A DNA stretch of 64,000 nt from assembly GCF_016905005.1 (NCBI RefSeq), contig NZ_JADIKC010000006.1, positions 124,001 to 188,000 on the forward strand, written 5' to 3'. This stretch comes from Dyella kyungheensis (GTDB lineage Bacteria; Pseudomonadota; Gammaproteobacteria; Xanthomonadales; Rhodanobacteraceae). The notes under the pieces are model-generated. The model was not told the DNA's origin and did not search any database. It saw nothing but the letters and a program-made list of their open reading frames with translations. Of the stretch, positions 9,425-24,165 are shown piece by piece; position 1 is the stretch's first letter; every line of letters starts with the position of its first letter. The translations under genes were made by a program, and so were the position numbers.

Positions 9425-9486
9425 GTCGCGCGCAAGCGCGCTCCCACAAGGTTGCGGGGCCTTGTGGGAGCGCACTTGTGCGCGAC
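9425..9486. repeat. REP pair in reversed (tail-to-tail) orientation
   Basis: GTCGCGCGCAAGCGCGCTCC... (9425 on) is followed by ...GTGGGAGCGCACTTGTGCGC ending at 9486. The arms face the opposite way from the other pairs in the window, and the left copy is a CGCAAGCG variant. The pair separates the FrnE-like gene from the flavoprotein gene. Confidence 0.8.
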
Positions 9487-9559
9487 AAGCTTCCAAGCGG
9501 GCCGCCATCTGCAAGTCATGCGAAAATGGTCAACCACGACCGCCTGAACACCCCGCCGC

Positions 9560-11194
9560 ATGATCCGACTCACCGACATCAAGCTCCCGCTGGACCACGC
9601 CGAGGGCGCCATCGAGGCCGCCGTCCGCGCCAAGCTTGGCCTGGGCAAGGACGGCTTGCGCAACGTCTCGGTGTTCCGGCGCGGCTACGACGCACGCAAG
9701 CGCGGCCATATCCAGCTGATCTACACGCTGGACGTGGACGTGGCCGATGAGGCCGGGCTGCTCAAGCGCCACGCCGGCGACAAGCACGTGCAACCCACGC
9801 CCGACACGAGCTATCGCTTCGTGGCGCAGGCACCGACCGACCTCAAGCAGCGCCCGATCGTGATCGGCCTCGGCCCGTGCGGCCTGTTCGCCGGTTTGCT
9901 GCTGGCGCAGATGGGCTACCGGCCGATCATCCTCGACCGCGGCAAGGCCGTGCGCGAGCGCACCGCGGATACCTGGGGTCTGTGGCGCAAGCGCCAGCTG
10001 GAGCCGGAATCCAATGTGCAGTTCGGTGAAGGCGGCGCGGGCACGTTCTCCGATGGCAAGCTGCACAGCCAGATCTCCGATCCGCATCACCATGGCCGCA
10101 AGGTGCTGACCGAGTTCGTGAAGGCCGGTGCGCCCGAAGAGATTCTCTACGTCAGCAAGCCGCATATCGGCACGTTCCGCCTCGTCACGATGGTGGAGGC
10201 CATGCGCGAGACCATCGAGGCACTCGGTGGCGAAATCCGTTTCACCCAGCGCGTGGACGATGTGCTGGTGGACACCGCGCCGGACGGCACGCGCCAGCTT
10301 CGCGGCGTGGTGCTGGCGAGCGGCGAGCAGTTGCTGAGCGAGCATGTGGTGCTCGCGGTGGGCCACAGCGCGCGCGACACCTTCTTCATGCTGCACGATC
10401 GCGGCGTCTACATGGAAGCCAAGCCGTTCTCGATCGGCTTCCGCGTGGAGCACCCGCAGTCGATCATCGACCAGGCGCGCTTCGGCCCGCAGGCGGGCCA
10501 TCCCATTCTCGGCGCTGCCGACTACAAACTCGTGCATCACTGCAAGAATGGCCGCTCGGTCTACAGTTTCTGCATGTGCCCGGGCGGCACCGTGGTTGCC
10601 GCCGCGTCGGAACCCGAACGCGTCGTCACCAACGGCATGAGCCAGTATTCGCGCAACGAACGCAATGCGAACGCGGCCGTCGTGGTGGGCATCGAGCCCA
10701 GTGATTTTGCTGCTTTCGACGACAGCGGCAGCCCGTTGGCGGGTATTGCCCTGCAACGGGCACTCGAATCGCGTGCCTATGAACTCGGCGGCCGCGATTA
10801 CAGCGCGCCGGGCCAGCTGGTCGGCGACTTCATCAAGGGCTGCCCCTCCGCGGAATTCGGCACCGTGCAGCCCTCGTACAAGCCCGGCGTGCATCTCACC
10901 GATCTCGCAGCAGCCCTGCCCGACTACGCCATCGAAGCCATCCGCGAAGCGCTGCCGGCATTCGACCGCCAGATCAAGGGCTATGCGATGCACGACGCCG
11001 TGCTCACCGGCGTGGAAACGCGCACCTCGTCGCCGGTACGCATCCGCCGCGGCGAGGACTACCAGAGCTTGAACACACGCGGCCTCTACCCGGCCGGTGA
11101 AGGCGCCGGTTACGCGGGCGGGATTCTTTCCGCTGCGGTGGATGGGATTCGCGTGGCGGAAGCGGTGGCGTTGGCGATCAACGCCTCGCGGTAA
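9560..11194 (+). CDS. FAD-dependent dehydrogenase (COG2509 family)
   Basis: 544 aa. An N-terminal domain of about 90 residues (DHAEGAIEAAVRAKLG...VFRRGYDARKR) precedes a dinucleotide-binding motif (PIVIGLGPCGLFAGLLLAQMGY, about 95-116) and the family's FGEGGAGTFSDGKLHSQ block (about 156-172). A second flavin contact lies near the end (GLYPAGEGAGYAGGILSAAVDG). This is a widespread, poorly characterised FAD oxidoreductase family often labelled NAD(P)/FAD-dependent oxidoreductase; the substrate is unknown. Length and motif order are intact. Confidence 0.85.
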   Translation: MIRLTDIKLPLDHAEGAIEAAVRAKLGLGKDGLRNVSVFRRGYDARKRGHIQLIYTLDVDVADEAGLLKRHAGDKHVQPTPDTSYRFVAQAPTDLKQRPIVIGLGPCGLFAGLLLAQMGYRPIILDRGKAVRERTADTWGLWRKRQLEPESNVQFGEGGAGTFSDGKLHSQISDPHHHGRKVLTEFVKAGAPEEILYVSKPHIGTFRLVTMVEAMRETIEALGGEIRFTQRVDDVLVDTAPDGTRQLRGVVLASGEQLLSEHVVLAVGHSARDTFFMLHDRGVYMEAKPFSIGFRVEHPQSIIDQARFGPQAGHPILGAADYKLVHHCKNGRSVYSFCMCPGGTVVAAASEPERVVTNGMSQYSRNERNANAAVVVGIEPSDFAAFDDSGSPLAGIALQRALESRAYELGGRDYSAPGQLVGDFIKGCPSAEFGTVQPSYKPGVHLTDLAAALPDYAIEAIREALPAFDRQIKGYAMHDAVLTGVETRTSSPVRIRRGEDYQSLNTRGLYPAGEGAGYAGGILSAAVDGIRVAEAVALAINASR

Positions 11195-11306
11195 ACCGGC
11201 AAGGCTGCGAACCGCTCTTTTAGATCGAGTCCCTGCACGCCGGCAGGGCTGGCGCAGGCATGCGAGAATGCAGCTCCGACGCGCCGATTCGCGCCCGACC
11301 CGCCCG

Positions 11307-13409
11307 ATGCTGACCGATACCACCAAAGACGCGATCCGCGCTTCCTATACGCGCCTCAAGGATGGCCTGCCCGGCTTCCGGGCGCGTGCGTCGCAAGGAA
11401 AGATGATTGCCGAGGTGGCCAAGGCGCTGGCGCAGGAGGGCGGTGCGGCGGTGATCGAGGCGCCTACGGGTACCGGCAAGTCGATGGCGTATCTCATCGC
11501 GGGTGTCGAGGTGGCGCGGGCGCAGAAGAAGAAGCTGCTGATCGCCACCGCTACCGTGGCGCTGCAGGAACAGTTGGTCCAGCGCGATATTCCGCTCTAT
11601 CTCAAGCTCAATGGCACCGAGGCCAAGGTGGCGCTGGCGAAGGGCCGTGGCCGTTACCTGTGCCCGCGCAACCTGGCGATGGCCAGCAACAGCCTCAGCG
11701 AAACCTCGCAGATGGGCCTGGGCTTCGATGCCGATCTAGCGCTGTGGACCAAGCCGCCGCAGGAGCGCGACAAGAAAGCCCTGTCCAAGCTGGTGGATCT
11801 GTTCGACCGGCACGAATGGGACGGCGATATCGATTCGGCGCCCGAACCGATCAGCGATGTGCTGCGCCCGATGATCACCACCAGCGCCGGCGGCTGCACC
11901 AGCCGCAAGTGCGCGCATTTCATGCAGTGCCCGTTCTTCGCCGCACGCCGTGCCGTGGGCGACGCGGACATCATCGTGGCGAACCAGGATCTGGTGCTGG
12001 CCGATCTCACCATGCCGCGCGAAGAAGACGGCTTCGGTGGCGTGATCCTGCCCAAGCCGGACGAAACGCTCTACATCTTCGACGAAGGCCACCACGTGCC
12101 GTCGAAGGCGATCGATCGCGGCGCCGCCGAGGTCTATATGAGCACGGCGACACGCCAACTCAGCCGCCTCGGCCGACAGATCCACGCCGCCTATTCGCTC
12201 ACCGACAAGGAAGTGATCGGCAAGCTCTCGCTGGATGCCGGCGACCAGAAACTGCAGGAACTCAGCAACAGCCTGGAAGAGCTGGAGCGGGAGATCCGCC
12301 TCAGCTGGCTGCCCTCGCCCGACGACCAGGAACCGATGTATCGCGGCTCGCTCGGCCAGCTGCCCGAGGCCTGGGTGGAGCACGCGCGTGCGTTGTACGT
12401 GTTCACTGGCGAGGTGGAGCGCTGGATCGGCGCCGTGCGGCGCGCCGTGCTGGAGATGACCGAGACGGGTCCCACGCACGAGGCCTTGTCACGCGAACTG
12501 GGCATGGCGCTCGAGCGCATCGATCGCCAGGTGCGCACCTGGCGCGCGTGGTCCGCGACCGATGGCGACAACACGCCACCGCTGGCGCGCTGGGTCACCC
12601 TGAGCAACGACCAGCAACTGATCTGCCACGCCTCGTCGGTTTCCGCGGGCGGCCTGCTGCGCAGCATTCTCTGGGGCAACGCCAGCGCGGTGGTGATGAC
12701 TTCGGCCACTCTGAGTGCGGGCGGCAATTTCCGCGGCTTCGCCGACGCGGTGGGTCTGCCCGATGATTCCATCACGCTGAGCCTGCCGTCGCCTTTCGAT
12801 CTCGCCACGCAGGCGCGCCTTGAAGTGCCCGCCATGCGCTCGCTTCCCGATGCACGCGAAGAACACACGCAGGAAATTTGCGACTGGCTGGCCGACAACC
12901 TCGACTGGAATGCCGGCAACCTGGTGCTGTTCACCTCGCGCATGAAGCTCGATCGGGTATTGCAGAAGCTGCCCATCGAACACGTACGCAAGGTGCGCGC
13001 GCAAGGCTCGCTGGGCAAGGCGCAACTGGTTGCCGAACATATCGTCGATGTCGAAGCGGGCAAAGGCAGCACGCTGTTCGGTCTCGCCTCGTTCGGCGAG
13101 GGCCTGGATCTGCCGGGCAAGCTGTGCGAAACGGTGGTGATCACGCAGCTGCCGTTTGCCGTGCCGACCGATCCGGTCGGTGCGACCTACGCGGAATGGC
13201 TGGAATCGCGCGGCCGCAATCCCTTCATCGAAGTGACCGTGCCCGAAGCGACCCGATTGCTCACGCAGTATTGCGGCCGCCTCATCCGCACCGAAACCGA
13301 CCGTGGCCGCATCGTGCTGCTCGACCGTCGCGTGGTACTCAAGCGGTACGGCGAACGCATGCTGCGGGCGCTGCCTCCCTTCACCCGGGTGATCGAGAAA
13401 GTCGCATGA
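11307..13409 (+). CDS. dinG: ATP-dependent DNA helicase DinG
   Basis: 700 aa from ATG 11307 (MLTDTTKDAIRASY), the family's normal start, although the frame is open further upstream. It is an XPD-like superfamily 2 helicase that unwinds 5'-3' and resolves R-loops and damaged replication intermediates. Visible motifs: Walker A (EAPTGTGKSMAYL, about 51-63), DEGH box (YIFDEGHHVPSKA, about 255), and motif VI-like YCGRLIRTETDRGRI near the C-terminus. A cysteine set between motifs I and II (GRYLCPRN and GGCTSRKCAHFMQC) should hold a 4Fe-4S cluster. The stop overlaps the hutD start by 4 bases. Confidence 0.95.
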   Translation: MLTDTTKDAIRASYTRLKDGLPGFRARASQGKMIAEVAKALAQEGGAAVIEAPTGTGKSMAYLIAGVEVARAQKKKLLIATATVALQEQLVQRDIPLYLKLNGTEAKVALAKGRGRYLCPRNLAMASNSLSETSQMGLGFDADLALWTKPPQERDKKALSKLVDLFDRHEWDGDIDSAPEPISDVLRPMITTSAGGCTSRKCAHFMQCPFFAARRAVGDADIIVANQDLVLADLTMPREEDGFGGVILPKPDETLYIFDEGHHVPSKAIDRGAAEVYMSTATRQLSRLGRQIHAAYSLTDKEVIGKLSLDAGDQKLQELSNSLEELEREIRLSWLPSPDDQEPMYRGSLGQLPEAWVEHARALYVFTGEVERWIGAVRRAVLEMTETGPTHEALSRELGMALERIDRQVRTWRAWSATDGDNTPPLARWVTLSNDQQLICHASSVSAGGLLRSILWGNASAVVMTSATLSAGGNFRGFADAVGLPDDSITLSLPSPFDLATQARLEVPAMRSLPDAREEHTQEICDWLADNLDWNAGNLVLFTSRMKLDRVLQKLPIEHVRKVRAQGSLGKAQLVAEHIVDVEAGKGSTLFGLASFGEGLDLPGKLCETVVITQLPFAVPTDPVGATYAEWLESRGRNPFIEVTVPEATRLLTQYCGRLIRTETDRGRIVLLDRRVVLKRYGERMLRALPPFTRVIEKVA

Positions 13410-13957
13410 GCCGCATCATTCGCGCCACCGACATGCCGCCCCAGCCTTGGAAGAACGGCATGGGCGTCACGCGCGAAATCGCGCGTTTTCCGGCCGACGC
13501 CAGCGACGATTTCGTCTGGCGCATCAGCGTGGCCGAAGTGAACAGCGCCTCGCCGTTCTCCACGTTTCCCGGCATCGATCGCCAGATCGTGTTGCTCGAC
13601 GGCGCCGGTTTCATCATGACGCTCGACGGCAAGCAGCGGCACGCGCTCACCATGCCGCTGGTGCCGTTCGCCTTCGCCGGCGAAGCCTGGGTGGATGTGG
13701 AAATGGCCGGTGGCGGCACGCGCGATTTCAACCTGATGGTGCGGCGTACCCAGGCCACTGGTCAGGTCGAGCTGTTGACCGGGCCGGGCAGTCACCTGGT
13801 GCCTGCGGACTGCGTGCTGCTCTATCTCGCCCAGGGCACCGCCGATACGCTTGCCGGGCCGCTCAGCGCAGGCGATGCGTGGCAACCGGATGGCAACCCG
13901 GTCGAGCTGCACGAAGGCGCCAAGGCCCTGCTTGCCTGCGTGACTCCGCACGGCTGA
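13406..13957 (+). CDS. HutD/Ves family cupin protein
   Basis: 183 aa, coupled to dinG by an ATGA overlap. It opens with the HutD signature PPQPWKNGMGVTREIARFP and WRISVAEVNSASPFSTFPGIDRQ, followed by a double-stranded beta-helix with VLLDGAGFIMTLDG. HutD is often found with histidine-utilisation genes and is proposed to limit their expression; Ves is its E. coli cold- and stress-induced relative. No hut genes are present here, so the role is open. The cupin metal ligands are not obvious. Confidence 0.85.
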   Translation: MSRIIRATDMPPQPWKNGMGVTREIARFPADASDDFVWRISVAEVNSASPFSTFPGIDRQIVLLDGAGFIMTLDGKQRHALTMPLVPFAFAGEAWVDVEMAGGGTRDFNLMVRRTQATGQVELLTGPGSHLVPADCVLLYLAQGTADTLAGPLSAGDAWQPDGNPVELHEGAKALLACVTPHG

Positions 13958-14015
13958 GAGCCTGTTGGCGCGAGGCATGCCATGATCGGCACACCCTGCC
14001 CACCAAGGTGACCTC

Positions 14016-14594
14016 ATGGCGCTCCTCCTGCTTGGCCTGGTGCTGTTCCTCGGCGTTCATTCCATCCGCATCTTCGACAACGACTGGCGCACGCAGCAGC
14101 GCGCACGTCTTGGTGAGATGCGCTGGAAAGGGCTTTATTCGCTCCTGTCCATCGCCGGCTTTGTGCTGATCGTCTACGGCTTCGGACTCGCCCGCCAGCA
14201 GCCGGTGGTGTTGTACGTGCCGCCGATGGGATTGCGCCATCTCAACGCCCTCTTCACGTTGCTGGCGTTCGTGCTGGTGGCCGCGGCGTATGTGCCCGCC
14301 AATCATCTCAAGGCCAAGCTCGGCCATCCCATGCTCGGGGGGGTGAAGGTGTGGGCGTTCGGCCATCTGCTGGCCACCGGCATGCTGCATGACGTCGTGC
14401 TGTTCGGCGCCTTCCTGCTGTGGGCCACGGTGGATTTCGTCAGCGCGCGTCGCCGTGATCGCGCCGACGGCGTGGTCTATCCAGCCGGCACCGTGAAGGG
14501 CGATGTCATCGCCGTGGCGGCCGGCGCGGTGGGCTGGGTGGTATTCGCCTGGTGGCTGCACGCATGGCTGATCGGCGTGAACCCGATGGGGTGA
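14016..14594 (+). CDS. NnrU family membrane protein
   Basis: 192 aa with about five or six hydrophobic segments. The start (LLLLGLVLFLGVHSIRIF) and the pair of conserved blocks PPMGLRHLNALFTLLAF and KLGHPMLGGVKVWAFGHLLATG identify NnrU. In denitrifiers NnrU accompanies nitric-oxide reductase genes; similar proteins (e.g. 15-cis-zeta-carotene isomerase) bind haem. No denitrification genes lie nearby, so a nitrogen-oxide role is only a possibility. It is an inner-membrane protein. Confidence 0.85.
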   Translation: MALLLLGLVLFLGVHSIRIFDNDWRTQQRARLGEMRWKGLYSLLSIAGFVLIVYGFGLARQQPVVLYVPPMGLRHLNALFTLLAFVLVAAAYVPANHLKAKLGHPMLGGVKVWAFGHLLATGMLHDVVLFGAFLLWATVDFVSARRRDRADGVVYPAGTVKGDVIAVAAGAVGWVVFAWWLHAWLIGVNPMG

Positions 14595-14628
14595 AATCAG
14601 TCATCTACGCCCGTAACCTGGGCTGCGC

Positions 14629-14634
14629 TAGAGT
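14629..14634 (+). promoter_or_regulatory. Candidate -10 element (TAGAGT) for the small membrane protein gene
   Basis: TAGAGT ends 29 bases before the ATG at 14664. It is one of several TAGAnT/TAGACC hexamers in similar places in the window. No matching -35 is obvious. Confidence 0.3.
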
Positions 14635-14663
14635 GGCGCCATTTCCGGCATGAGGATCTCGCG

Positions 14664-14861
14664 ATGGTCGGCTTCCTGCTCTGGTTGTTGCTGCTGGTGT
14701 TCTGCTGGCCGCTCGCGCTGATTGCGCTGGTGCTGTACCCGATCGTGTGGCTGCTGATGCTGCCGTTCCGGCTGGTGGGTATCACCGTGGGCGCGGTGTT
14801 CGCGTTCCTCGGCGCCATGCTGATGTTGCCTGCGCGCGTATTGCGCGGCCGCCCGGCTTGA
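14664..14861 (+). CDS. Small two-helix membrane protein
   Basis: 65 aa, almost entirely hydrophobic, with two or three membrane segments (FLLWLLLLVFCWPLALIALVLYPIVW split around residue 20, then GITVGAVFAFLGAMLML) and a short basic tail (RVLRGRPA). No family is recognised. The stop is directly followed by the GTG start of the methyltransferase (TGA/GTG), suggesting translational coupling. Codon use is like that of its neighbours, which supports a real gene. Confidence 0.65.
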   Translation: MVGFLLWLLLLVFCWPLALIALVLYPIVWLLMLPFRLVGITVGAVFAFLGAMLMLPARVLRGRPA

Positions 14862-15455
14862 GTGGATAAGCCCAGCGCCCCGTCCTGCGAGCGCAACCGC
14901 GATCCGATCCTGGAGGTGTTGCGCAATCACTTTGCCGATCGCCGGCAGGTGCTGGAGATCGGCAGCGGCACGGGGCAGCACGCGGTGCATTTCGCGGCGG
15001 CCATGCCGCATCTGCAGTGGCAGTGCACCGATCGCCCGGAATACCTGCCGGGCATCCGCCAATGGCTGGATGAGTCCGCGCTTCCCAATACGCCGGCGCC
15101 GTTCGTGCTGGACGTGAGCGGCCCGTGGCCGGCCGGCGGCCACGATGCCGTGTTCAGTGCCAACACCTTGCACATCATGAGCTGGGGCGAGGTGGAACGA
15201 CTGTTCCAGCAGCTCGGACGGGTGACCACGACCGACGCGAAGCTCGCCATCTATGGCCCGTTCAACTACGACGGCCGCTACACCAGCGAGAGCAATGCCG
15301 CGTTCGACGACTGGCTGCAGGCGCGCGGCGAGCACATGCGCATCCGCGATGCCGAGGCAGTGGATGCGCTGGCCGAAGCGGCCGGTTTTGAGCTGATCGA
15401 CGACGTGACCATGCCCGCCAACAATCGCCTGCGGATCTGGCAGCGGACTCGCTGA
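14862..15455 (+). CDS. DUF938 SAM-dependent methyltransferase-like protein
   Basis: 197 aa starting at GTG 14862 immediately after the upstream stop. The opening [12 protein letters not shown] and the SAM-binding motif I ([16 protein letters not shown], about 29-44) identify DUF938. [11 protein letters not shown] (about 103-113) and [19 protein letters not shown] are further family hallmarks. The fold is a class I methyltransferase; the substrate is unknown. The length is normal for the family. Confidence 0.88.
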   Translation: MDKPSAPSCERNRDPILEVLRNHFADRRQVLEIGSGTGQHAVHFAAAMPHLQWQCTDRPEYLPGIRQWLDESALPNTPAPFVLDVSGPWPAGGHDAVFSANTLHIMSWGEVERLFQQLGRVTTTDAKLAIYGPFNYDGRYTSESNAAFDDWLQARGEHMRIRDAEAVDALAEAAGFELIDDVTMPANNRLRIWQRTR

Positions 15456-15541
15456 AGCGGGCCATCCCAACATTGGCATTTTCGGCGCGATGGCGTCAGG
15501 ATGCGCATCAGAGGGCGCCCCTGCCGCGCCCGCGACCTGCC

Positions 15542-15964
15542 ATGCGCCCTTACGTTCAAGCCATCGACACGCTCACTCCCTGCCCGTGCGGCAACAACGA
15601 CGGCTACGCCCGCTGCTGCGGCCTGCTGCACGAGGGCGCGGCAGCCGCCACGGCCGAGCAACTGATGCGCTCCCGTTACAGTGCGTACGTGCTCAAGCGC
15701 GAAGATTACCTGCTGGCCAGTTGGCACCACAGCACACGGCCGGCACACCTGAAGCTGGGCGCGCAGCAGCCCGCGCCGACCTGGCTCGGCCTCACGGTGA
15801 AGCGGCATGAGAGCGACGGCGACCACGCCGTGGTCGAGTTCGTGGCCCGCCTTCGCCTCGGTGGCGGCAAGGCGCAGCGCATGCATGAGGTCAGCCGCTT
15901 CGTGCGCGAGGACGGCCGCTGGTTCTATGTGGACGGCGAGTTTCCCGAGAAGTCCGGGGAATAA
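15542..15964 (+). CDS. YchJ family SEC-C motif protein (UPF0225)
   Basis: 140 aa from ATG 15542. The N-terminal [14 protein letters not shown] is a SEC-C-like zinc-binding motif (cysteines at about 14, 16, 25 and 26). [23 protein letters not shown] and the C-terminal [16 protein letters not shown] match YchJ. The core has an NTF2-like fold. Function is unestablished. Confidence 0.88.
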   Translation: MRPYVQAIDTLTPCPCGNNDGYARCCGLLHEGAAAATAEQLMRSRYSAYVLKREDYLLASWHHSTRPAHLKLGAQQPAPTWLGLTVKRHESDGDHAVVEFVARLRLGGGKAQRMHEVSRFVREDGRWFYVDGEFPEKSGE

Positions 15965-15972
15965 CCGCTCCC

Positions 15973-16053
15973 TTGTGGGAGCGCACTGTGCGCGACTGCG
16001 CCGATTGGGAATTCCGCTCCGTCAGCTTGTCGCGCGCAAGCGCGCTCCCACAG
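15973..16053. repeat. REP inverted pair, mixed subtype
   Basis: The left copy (TGTGGGAGCGCACTGTGC..., 15973 on) has lost a T in its core relative to the CACTTG type. The right copy is the CGCGCAAGCG variant seen also at 9425. The arms are therefore imperfectly matched. It lies between the convergent YchJ and NRDE genes. Confidence 0.8.
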
Positions 16054-16066
16054 GGGTGTGCGCCGG

Positions 16067-16831
16067 TCACACGGGCAGGAACGGCATCGCCGTTTCGCCG
16101 TCTTCATGGCCGTTGGGCCCAAAGCGCCGCTCCACCACCACCCCGCGACCGTCATGGCCGATGGCGACCACCGTGCTCGCACGCGTGCCATAGCGCTCGC
16201 CGCGAATGAAGGCGGACGACAGCCAGCGCTCGCGCTCCAGCCCGACGCCCGTATCCGGTAGCTGATCGTCGGGATAGCCGTGGGGATCGGTGAGTGCGGC
16301 GAACAGTGGTGCGAATTCGTCGTCATGCCCCGCCTCGATCCAGTCGCGCAGATGTCCCATCAGCGCCCGCGTTTTCGGCCACGGCGTGTTGAAGTCCGCG
16401 TTGGAGAGACCGTGCACGCCCGCTTCCACCAGTTGCGCGCGCGCATCGGGGCGGTTGCCGATGTAGAACGCGTGCGTCGCATCGAACGTCAGCAGGTTGA
16501 ACGGGCGATAGTCGGCCGCGGTGCGCAGCAGCGTTTCGGCATGCGTCACCGCATCCTCGTCGCCCGCCAGGTAATCGAGCGACAACAGCCCGCGCGACCG
16601 TCCCAGCTGGGGATCGCGCGGATCGCGCACGTTGGTCACGACGCTGCAGCGGCCATCATCGGTGACGCCCAGCCAGGTGCCGCCCGCTTCCAGATCCTTG
16701 CCCGCGATGATCGCGGGCTGGTCCCAGCGTTCGAGCGGAAGGCTGGGCCGCGCGTGGAACTCGTCGCGGTTGCCGATCAAGACCAGCCGCCAGCGCGGGT
16801 GCGCATGCCAGGCAAAAGCAATCACACACAT
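16067..16831 (-). CDS. NRDE family protein (TANGO2-like)
   Basis: 254 aa from the ATG at 16831. The N-terminus MCVIAFAWHAHPRWRLVLIGNRDEF contains the conserved Cys2 and the NRDE motif (about 21-24) that names the family. A GGTWLGVTDDGRCSVVTNVRDP block (about 50-71) follows. The fold is Ntn-hydrolase-like with Cys2 a possible nucleophile. The eukaryotic homologue TANGO2 is linked to metabolism and haem trafficking, while bacterial roles are not settled. The C-terminus (STVVAIGHDGRGVVVERRFGPNG) is intact. Confidence 0.88.
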   Translation of the reverse strand: MCVIAFAWHAHPRWRLVLIGNRDEFHARPSLPLERWDQPAIIAGKDLEAGGTWLGVTDDGRCSVVTNVRDPRDPQLGRSRGLLSLDYLAGDEDAVTHAETLLRTAADYRPFNLLTFDATHAFYIGNRPDARAQLVEAGVHGLSNADFNTPWPKTRALMGHLRDWIEAGHDDEFAPLFAALTDPHGYPDDQLPDTGVGLERERWLSSAFIRGERYGTRASTVVAIGHDGRGVVVERRFGPNGHEDGETAMPFLPV

Positions 16832-16884
16832 GGATGGGTGTTCTCCACTACGGCAGGCGCACAGTATGCACCCGCCTTCGTCGC

Positions 16885-17754
16885 TCAGGCCTTGGCGCGC
16901 AACACCACGGCGGCGGCCCAGCGCGCGGCGACCTTGGGCGTGGTCATGCACACGGCGTGATCGGTACGCGTGGTCACCGCGCGTTCGAGCAGCTGGATGT
17001 CGGCCTCATGCTGACGCGCCACGTGCGGGTCCTCGAAGAAGATCGCGCGCTGGCAGCGGCGTTCGAGCACCAGGTCGGCGATCTGCGCGTCGCCTCCCAT
17101 CGGGCCGCTCTGGTAGCGCTCCACCCACGGCGTATCCAAAGGCCAGCCGCGGCTCCACGCCAGTTCGTTGAGGCGCTGGCCGGTGGTGCCGGTACCCACG
17201 CGATGGGCAAAGCGCGACAGCACATCGAAGTGCTCCGCCGCGTAGGCCAGCATCTGCGGCTTCATGGCATCGTGCGCGATCAACGCCAGCGTCTGCGCTT
17301 CGAGATCGTGGAAGACATTGGCACCCGAATCCGGCGCAAGGCCCGCGTGGATACGCTCCATTTCGATCCAGTCGCGCGCGGTGGCCACGGTGGAGATGAA
17401 GGGCTTGCCGTGGATCACGCACTGGCGCTTGAGCGCGATCGCCTCGGGAAAGATCGAGGACGGATCGACCGGATCGATGAGATAGATGGCGCCGTCGAGC
17501 ACGCGGTCATCCCCCAGCCCCACCACTTCGGCGACCAGCTTCATCAGGCCGCCCTCGCGGCCGTAGGGATAGCGGCGCAGCGGCAGATAGCGATCAAGAT
17601 AACCCGCACGATGAATGGCGTCATAGGTGCGTCCCACCGCATGCAGCCCAAGCTCGAGTTCGCGGATGCCCACCTCGCACTCGTGCAGCCAACGGAACAA
17701 GGCCGCGTTGGCATGGGCGTGGTGAAGCTGGTTGGCGGCAAGGCCGAGACGCAT
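16885..17754 (-). CDS. Tandem two-domain methylglyoxal-synthase-like protein
   Basis: 289 aa, about twice the size of E. coli MgsA (152 aa). The C-terminal half (about 155-280) carries the MgsA active-site set: AHDAMK (D162), GTGTTG (187-192), SGPMGGD (D222), and DPHVARQHEAD with H249 and D252 spaced exactly as H98 and D101 of E. coli. The N-terminal half (about 1-135) looks like a second copy (YLIDPVDPSS then STVATARDWIEME), but the GPMGGD position reads YGREGGL and the catalytic His position is Ile. MgsA converts dihydroxyacetone phosphate to methylglyoxal plus phosphate. Activity of the C-domain is plausible; a regulatory N-domain is inference. Confidence 0.75.
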   Translation of the reverse strand: MRLGLAANQLHHAHANAALFRWLHECEVGIRELELGLHAVGRTYDAIHRAGYLDRYLPLRRYPYGREGGLMKLVAEVVGLGDDRVLDGAIYLIDPVDPSSIFPEAIALKRQCVIHGKPFISTVATARDWIEMERIHAGLAPDSGANVFHDLEAQTLALIAHDAMKPQMLAYAAEHFDVLSRFAHRVGTGTTGQRLNELAWSRGWPLDTPWVERYQSGPMGGDAQIADLVLERRCQRAIFFEDPHVARQHEADIQLLERAVTTRTDHAVCMTTPKVAARWAAAVVLRAKA

Positions 17755-17828
17755 GGGTGGTGCTCCGTAACGACGTCGGCGCGCAGTGTCGCATTGCCTC
17801 GTTACGCCGCGCTACATCGGTCTAGCAC

Positions 17829-17902
17829 TGTGGGAGCGCACCCTGTGCGCGACTGCCCGGACCTCGGGGCAAACGGCGTCGCGCACAGGGTGCGCTCCCA
17901 CA
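17829..17902. repeat. REP inverted pair (CACCCTG subtype)
   Basis: Two complementary 25-base copies (TGTGGGAGCGCACCCTG...) in head-to-head orientation with a 24-base spacer. The central CCCTG replaces the CTTG of the first subtype. It lies downstream of gltD and upstream of the methylglyoxal-synthase-like gene. Confidence 0.85.
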
Positions 17903-17918
17903 AGGGTTCGCTACGCGG

Positions 17919-23806
<5,888 letters not shown>

Positions 23807-23891
23807 CTTGCCTCCCCGGCCGATGGTTGCGGACGCGTCGTCCCAACGGTGCCAACAAGCACCGCTGCCACGCGTCCATAGTGTGGTTCGA

Positions 23892-23920
23892 CTAAAACAC
23901 ATATTGGTGCGTCGCGTCAA
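23892..23920 (-). promoter_or_regulatory. Possible sigma-70 promoter of gltBD
   Basis: On the minus strand TTGACG (23920-23915) is followed after 17 bases by TTTTAG (23897-23892). The local sequence is more AT-rich than its surroundings. This would leave a leader of about 80 bases before gltB. Confidence 0.4.
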
Positions 23921-23980
23921 AGACATCTTTACGTCCAAATGAAAGTTTCAGATGGAAGCGTTTTGCACGCAGAAGATTCT

Positions 23981-24046
23981 TGTGGGAGCGCACTTGTGCG
24001 CGACTCGGTGCACCGATGCGCTTGTCACGAACAAGTGCGCTCCCAC
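23981..24046. repeat. REP inverted pair (CACTTG subtype)
   Basis: The left copy TGTGGGAGCGCACTTG... (23981-24005) faces a right copy with one deviation in its outer half (GTCACGAACAAGTGCGCTCC), ending at 24046. It sits between two divergent promoters. Confidence 0.8.
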
Positions 24047-24159
24047 AGAAGGGCGTTGTCACGGGCATACCAGTGATCGCACGACCGCTGCGATGAAGAG
24101 CACATGACCGGATTGAACGGGCGACGCAGACCCGCTCGCGCGCCATCACCGCGCTCTGT

Positions 24160-24165
24160 GATAAT
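24160..24165 (+). promoter_or_regulatory. Candidate extended -10 element for envC
   Basis: TGTGATAAT (GATAAT at 24160-24165 with an upstream TG) lies only six bases before the ATG at 24172. If used, the transcript would start at or within a base or two of the start codon, so the message would be leaderless. No Shine-Dalgarno precedes the ATG, which is consistent with this. Confidence 0.4.

Noticed and set aside
9530-11326. 598-codon minus-strand frame
   Set aside because: It is a shadow of the COG2509 flavoprotein gene.
23807-23938. 44-codon N-terminal extension of gltB
   Set aside because: It overlaps the likely promoter and lacks GltB similarity; the ATG at 23806 has a good ribosome site and places the nucleophile Cys at a normal distance.
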